NCBI GenBank assembly: GCA_027459705.1
Contig: DAIDHM010000062.1
Span: 1-45,216 of the forward strand
DNA length: 45,216 bases
Source: Ktedonobacteria bacterium
GTDB lineage: Bacteria; Chloroflexota; Ktedonobacteria; Ktedonobacterales; JACDGC01
Direction: 5' to 3'
This document shows, piece after piece, positions 41,867-45,216 of this stretch. The notes below the pieces were generated by a model. It saw only the letters and a program-made list of their open reading frames with translations. It did no database searches and had not been told where the DNA came from. The stretch's first letter is position 1. Each line of letters opens with the position of its first letter. The position numbers and the translations under genes are program-made.

Positions 41867-43906
41867 ATGACTCCTCCACCTTCGCATAGTTCGTCAACTC
41901 GCGCGCTCTTCAATCAGTTCATCACGCTGCTGCTCGTTATCATCGCGCTCTCCATCTCTCTGACTTTCTTATTCGTCCAGACGCCAGCACCGCAACAGCA
42001 GACAGCCTCCACCATCATGATCGTCTGGGATGGCATGCGCCCCGATATGGTTTCCAGCAATTTAACTCCTCGGTTACAAGCGCTCGGCGACTCTGGCGCC
42101 GTCGCCCTCGCCCATCACGCTGTGTATCCATCGATCTCCACAGTGCAGGAGGCGACGCTCGCAACTGGCGCGCTGCCTGGTGATGTCTTGCTCAACGCGC
42201 CAGGCGATGGGTCTGGTAGTCTGCCAGTTACGGCTTCAACCACAACCGGCACTGGCATTACCAGTGCTCTGCCCTATTGGGTGTTGCCAACATCAGCCAA
42301 TGCAACTGGTGCGGCCACACCAACTCATGTCGCGACTGCCACTGTTGCGCCCACTGCCACTGCTGCCGCGACTGCCACGAATTCTCATACCATTAGCCCG
42401 ACACCCACCGTAGGTGCGACGGCAACGCCTGGAAATAGTTTGGGCATAACCTCTTCCGGTAATACCGGTCAGGTTTGGAATCTTGGGGATCCTGCTACCC
42501 AACTCAAACTTCAGAATGTTTTGCCTGGAGGGCTCGTGCAAGTTCCCACGCTGGCGGCGGAAGCGATCCAGGCTGGCATGGGCATCTCGTATGAAGGCAC
42601 CGGGGGAGCTGGTCTCTTACCCGCCATCGGCACGGTCGCGAAAAATCCTGGCAATACGTATATCATCGATCAATCCTATACGTATCCATTTGTTCTCAAT
42701 TTGCAGCTTGCCACTGCGGGTATAACTCCTGGGACGACGGCAGGACAGCAGAGCACGTATCTCACGCGGGCCTACACCCAGGTGGTGTTGCCACAGTTAC
42801 TGAGTGTCAAGAAGACCTTTCTGAGTGTGATCGATATTCCAGACATTGCGCAGGCCGGCATGCTCTTCGGTGAAGGATCGCCGCAGCAACTCGTCGCAAT
42901 ACAATCTGCCGATATGAATCTTGGCGTATTGCTGGATACGTTAGCTAACGATGCGCAACTTGATAATGTGAATGTCATCGTCACATCGGATAATGGTTTG
43001 CTCGCCGTCCTCCCACCCAATGCGGCATCTCTCGCAGGGGGTCAGGCCTCAATGCCAGGACCCGCGCAGAGTGTCGCGGTCGCGCAACGTTTGCGCTCGG
43101 CGCAACTCAACACGCCCGCGTTGGCCGCATTGGGGTCACAAGGGGTATCTACAGGCGCAGTGACTCCGATGACCACCACGCTCGTAATCCCACAGGGCAG
43201 TGTAAATATGATCTATCTGCCTACTACCCCCGCCCTATCAGCGATCGGCGGTGGCGATGTGAGGAGCGCCCGGCAGACCTTGACAGCGTCACTGGTCACC
43301 TGGCTTCAGCAACAACCGTGGATCGGGCCGATCTTTGTTGCTCCAGCGCTCGGGAAATATCCTGGTACGCTCACGCTGGCAGATGTAATGATCGCTGGAC
43401 CCCGGTCCCCTGCCATCGTCTTTGGCTTTGTGAGCCACACCAATGATCATGCCCCGCTGGTGAGCAATCCGCAACAATTCGCGGGGTCCACCGTGGCCGA
43501 CACCGAGGCGCTGGCGACCTCTGGTGGCATGAGTCGGCGCGAAATGCAAACCATCTTCTATGCCAATGGACCCAGTTTCGCGCAAGGGGTCCGTGATATT
43601 GCTCCAACCGGTGTATTGGATGTGGCGCCAACCATCGCGCGTGTTTTGGGATTGCCCACTCTCGCTGATGCGAATGGTCGCGTAATCATCGAACTCTTGC
43701 GCAGCGGCGGGAATCCCGACACGATCACACAAGGTGTCCTGACCAGTAAGACCACGTTGCCAGACGGACGTGTCTTCTTCGAGGCAGTTCAGGTCGAACA
43801 TGTTGGGGCAGAGACCTATATCGATGCAGGCGGTGTGACGACAGGTACGAGTAGTGACAGTGACGCGACGCTCACCGCAGCGGCGCTGCAAGCGGGTGGG
43901 GTGTGA
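41867..43906 (+). CDS. Exported type I phosphodiesterase-like protein (alkaline phosphatase superfamily)
   Basis: A 679-residue protein with an N-terminal membrane anchor (about 15-37; FITLLLVIIALSISLTFLF) and a large outside domain. It matches the type I phosphodiesterase/nucleotide pyrophosphatase family: metal Asp in VWDGMRPD, nucleophile region YPSISTVQEATLATGALPG, VIVTSDNG, and later MSRREMQTIFYANGPSF and VLDVAPTIARVLGLP. Two usual metal-binding histidines appear replaced: SDHG reads SDNG, and the HGG before the ...M.. strand reads SGG, so metal binding may be altered or lost. A Thr/Ala-rich low-complexity insert (about 125-195) interrupts the fold. AGAGG lies about 6 bases before ATG 41867. 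Substrate unknown. Confidence 0.78.
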   Translation: MTPPPSHSSSTRALFNQFITLLLVIIALSISLTFLFVQTPAPQQQTASTIMIVWDGMRPDMVSSNLTPRLQALGDSGAVALAHHAVYPSISTVQEATLATGALPGDVLLNAPGDGSGSLPVTASTTTGTGITSALPYWVLPTSANATGAATPTHVATATVAPTATAAATATNSHTISPTPTVGATATPGNSLGITSSGNTGQVWNLGDPATQLKLQNVLPGGLVQVPTLAAEAIQAGMGISYEGTGGAGLLPAIGTVAKNPGNTYIIDQSYTYPFVLNLQLATAGITPGTTAGQQSTYLTRAYTQVVLPQLLSVKKTFLSVIDIPDIAQAGMLFGEGSPQQLVAIQSADMNLGVLLDTLANDAQLDNVNVIVTSDNGLLAVLPPNAASLAGGQASMPGPAQSVAVAQRLRSAQLNTPALAALGSQGVSTGAVTPMTTTLVIPQGSVNMIYLPTTPALSAIGGGDVRSARQTLTASLVTWLQQQPWIGPIFVAPALGKYPGTLTLADVMIAGPRSPAIVFGFVSHTNDHAPLVSNPQQFAGSTVADTEALATSGGMSRREMQTIFYANGPSFAQGVRDIAPTGVLDVAPTIARVLGLPTLADANGRVIIELLRSGGNPDTITQGVLTSKTTLPDGRVFFEAVQVEHVGAETYIDAGGVTTGTSSDSDATLTAAALQAGGV

Positions 43907-43919
43907 TCGCACACCCCAC
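43896..43919. terminator. Bidirectional hairpin between convergent genes
   Basis: GTGGGGTGTG (43896-43905) pairs perfectly with CACACCCCAC (43910-43919) around ATCG. It overlaps the stop codon of the phosphodiesterase-like gene and lies 10 bases from the end of moaA. No T-tract on either side. Confidence 0.65.
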
Positions 43920-43928
43920 TCGCCCTGC

Positions 43929-44927
43929 TCACCCGCCGATCATCGACATGCTGCGCGTGGAGCGCACGAACCGCTTGTCATTGATATAATGTTTGAGCTC
44001 TTTCTGCAGGACTGCGCCACGTATCGCCGCTTCGATCGCATGGTCATCCGCACCACCGCGCAGCAAGGTCCGCAAATCGGTTTCCGTCTGCGAGAAGAGA
44101 CATGTGCGCAGTCCTCCCTCTGCCGTCAGCCTGATGCGATCGCAGGTCGCGCAGAATGGCTCGCTGACCGGATTGATGAAACCGACCTCACCGATGCCAT
44201 CAGCAAAGCGGTAGCGGCGCGCAGTCTCGGAGGCGCCCGCTTCGGCGATGGGCACCAACGGGCCATACTCTGCTTCAATGATGGCGCGAATCTCACCGCC
44301 GGAGAGAATATCTTCTTTGCGCCAGATCTGGTCCGCGTCGAGTGGCATAAACTCGATCCAACGGACGATATAAGGCTTCCGTCGCGCCAGCGCGGCAAAA
44401 TCCAATACTTCATCCTCAGTAAAGTTCTTCATCGCCACGGCGTTGATCTTAATGGGATGGATGCTCGGATACGCTTCCAGTGCTGCTAACCCTGCCAGGA
44501 CGGCTTCCAGAGCATTGCGTCGCGTGATCTGGAAAAATTTATGTGGAACCAGCGAGTCCAGGCTGACGTTGATGCGCGTCAACCCCGCCGCAGCCAGGGG
44601 GCCAGCGAGTTGCGGAAGCCTGGTGCCGTTCGTCGTCAGGCTAATGCTGCGCAGGTCGGGGATCGCAGTGAGCATACGGATGAACTCCGGTACATCGCGG
44701 CGCACGAGGGGCTCGCCACCCGTCAGCCGGATCTGGTCCACACCCATCAACGCCGCAATGCGCACGATTCGCGCGAGTTCCTCATAAGTGAGAATTTCGT
44801 CGCGTGGTAACCATGGCAACCCTTCGGCTGGCATGCAGTAGCGGCAGCGAAAATTGCAACGATCCGTGATGGAGACGCGCATACTTTTGATGTGGCGTCC
44901 ATAGCTATCCACTAACTGCCCATCCAT
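43929..44927 (-). CDS. moaA: GTP 3',8-cyclase MoaA (molybdenum cofactor biosynthesis)
   Basis: A 332-residue radical-SAM enzyme that starts molybdopterin synthesis: with MoaC it turns GTP into cyclic pyranopterin monophosphate. The N-terminal cluster motif is CNFRCRYC (CxxxCxxC), followed by RLTGGEPLVRRD for SAM contact. The C-terminal second 4Fe-4S site is PFCATCDRIRLTAEGGLRTC, and the family's terminal Gly-Gly is kept (SMSMIGG). ATG 44927 is preferred: GGGGAG lies 7-8 bases upstream and MDGQLVDSYGRHIKSMRVSITDRC is a normal start. An in-frame GTG at 45083 would begin inside the IS end. No other moa/moe genes lie in the window. Confidence 0.96.
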   Translation of the reverse strand: MDGQLVDSYGRHIKSMRVSITDRCNFRCRYCMPAEGLPWLPRDEILTYEELARIVRIAALMGVDQIRLTGGEPLVRRDVPEFIRMLTAIPDLRSISLTTNGTRLPQLAGPLAAAGLTRINVSLDSLVPHKFFQITRRNALEAVLAGLAALEAYPSIHPIKINAVAMKNFTEDEVLDFAALARRKPYIVRWIEFMPLDADQIWRKEDILSGGEIRAIIEAEYGPLVPIAEAGASETARRYRFADGIGEVGFINPVSEPFCATCDRIRLTAEGGLRTCLFSQTETDLRTLLRGGADDHAIEAAIRGAVLQKELKHYINDKRFVRSTRSMSMIGG

Positions 44928-45076
44928 TGCGACACTCCCCTTTGCGCCATCTGTACGCCCGTACTCCACGCTCTCCCTGGTAGCCCTGGTTTTGGCTATG
45001 GAACGCGGGCGTATCCTCGTATGATCGCCTTGCTGGTGGATCCAGCAGCGGATAGGCCCACCGAGCGCGTGAAAGA

Positions 45077-45216
45077 TTGACACTCCGCATAGGCTAAAGC
45101 CATAGCGGATTCTTAGTTCAGCCTGTCAGCGCAATCGGAGCTGTTGCCAGACACCGACTGGAGGCCATCAGTCCCTAAGCTTTGCGCCGTCTTGCGACGA
45201 CTCGTTTCCGAGTGCC
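45077..45216 (-). mobile_element. Right end of a second IS200/IS605-family tnpB element (right window edge)
   Basis: Read on the minus strand, this 140-base piece is the end of tnpB plus the same right-end hairpin (45084-45109) and terminal GTGTCAA (45077-45083). It matches 128-267 except at two positions. It is inverted relative to the left copy, so both right ends face the interior. A guide RNA from this copy would take its guide from 45076 leftward. The element continues beyond the window. Confidence 0.8.
45113..45216 (-). CDS. tnpB: TnpB C-terminal tail (cut by window edge)
   Basis: The frame enters from the right edge and ends at TAA 45113-45115. It gives the last roughly 34 residues, the variable tail after the RuvC domain, and differs from the left copy by two base changes. 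No catalytic residue lies in the visible part; identity rests on the match to the left copy. Confidence 0.75.
   Translation of the reverse strand, partial: HSETSRRKTAQSLGTDGLQSVSGNSSDCADRLN

Noticed and set aside
1-45216. A 45-kb composite transposon bounded by inverted IS copies
   Set aside because: Single-strand IS200/IS605 elements do not normally form composites, the content is largely housekeeping, and the ends may just be contig breaks at repeats.
1-45216. CRISPR arrays, tRNA or rRNA genes
   Set aside because: No regularly spaced repeats, T-loop GTTCRANNC contexts with cloverleaf arms, or rRNA-like conserved blocks were seen on either strand.

Overview
The window reads as a stretch of a bacterial chromosome with mid-50s GC, strong AGGAGG-type ribosome binding sites and many exported, Ser/Thr/Gln-rich proteins and lipoproteins. 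The gene mix (SEDS/FtsW protein, MurF-Alr fusion, sedolisin, terpene synthase, single-domain response regulators, GroES/GroEL, caspase-like protein, PP2C phosphatases) and the protein style would suit a Chloroflexota lineage such as Ktedonobacteria. That placement is an inference; no rRNA or other decisive marker is present. No tRNA, rRNA or CRISPR array was seen.

Both ends lie inside near-identical, inverted copies of one IS200/IS605-family tnpB element (138 of 140 bases match over the shared part). The tnpB 3' end and the right-end hairpin of both copies point inward. The window may therefore be a contig that broke at repeats, and a 45-kb mobile unit cannot be claimed. A third, internally deleted relative (about 13387-13872) keeps both end hairpins plus the first and last parts of tnpB, and sits directly upstream of murF-alr.

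Layout. 0.3-3.4 kb: FtsW-like SEDS protein, gamma-carbonic-anhydrase-like protein, PhzF-like isomerase. 3.4-6.65 kb (minus): operon of response regulator, membrane histidine kinase and a class I terpene synthase with a C-terminal membrane anchor. 6.95 kb: lipoprotein. 7.7-11.2 kb (minus): the glyoxylate shunt pair aceA-aceB behind a sigma70-like promoter with a leader of about 460 nt. 11.25-13.3 kb: orphan response regulator and a translationally coupled lipoprotein/secreted-protein pair. 13.9-16.5 kb: MurF-alanine racemase fusion. 16.5-21.4 kb (minus): ThuA-like/Gfo-Idh-MocA fusion, OYE-family flavin oxidoreductase, membrane-anchored C39-like putative peptidase. 21.6-29.3 kb (plus): TPR protein, lipoprotein, TldD-family protease, secreted sedolisin with a propeller-like tail.

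29.4-32.6 kb is the signalling block: a PP2C-like phosphatase divergent from a two-gene operon encoding a helical protein and a caspase-like protease. 32.7-34.7 kb holds groES-groEL (minus). 35.3-36.7 kb holds an AdoMet-decarboxylase (SpeD) fused to a degenerate deoxyhypusine-synthase-like domain. 37-43.9 kb holds a GtrA-like membrane protein, a transmembrane PP2C whose exported half looks like a catalytically dead HtrA-type protease, a GAF histidine kinase and an exported type I phosphodiesterase-like protein. moaA (minus) closes the window before the second tnpB end.

Most promising for novelty: the SpeD/pseudo-DHS fusion, the pseudo-HtrA/TM/PP2C receptor-phosphatase, the caspase operon, and the two-component/anchored terpene synthase operon.
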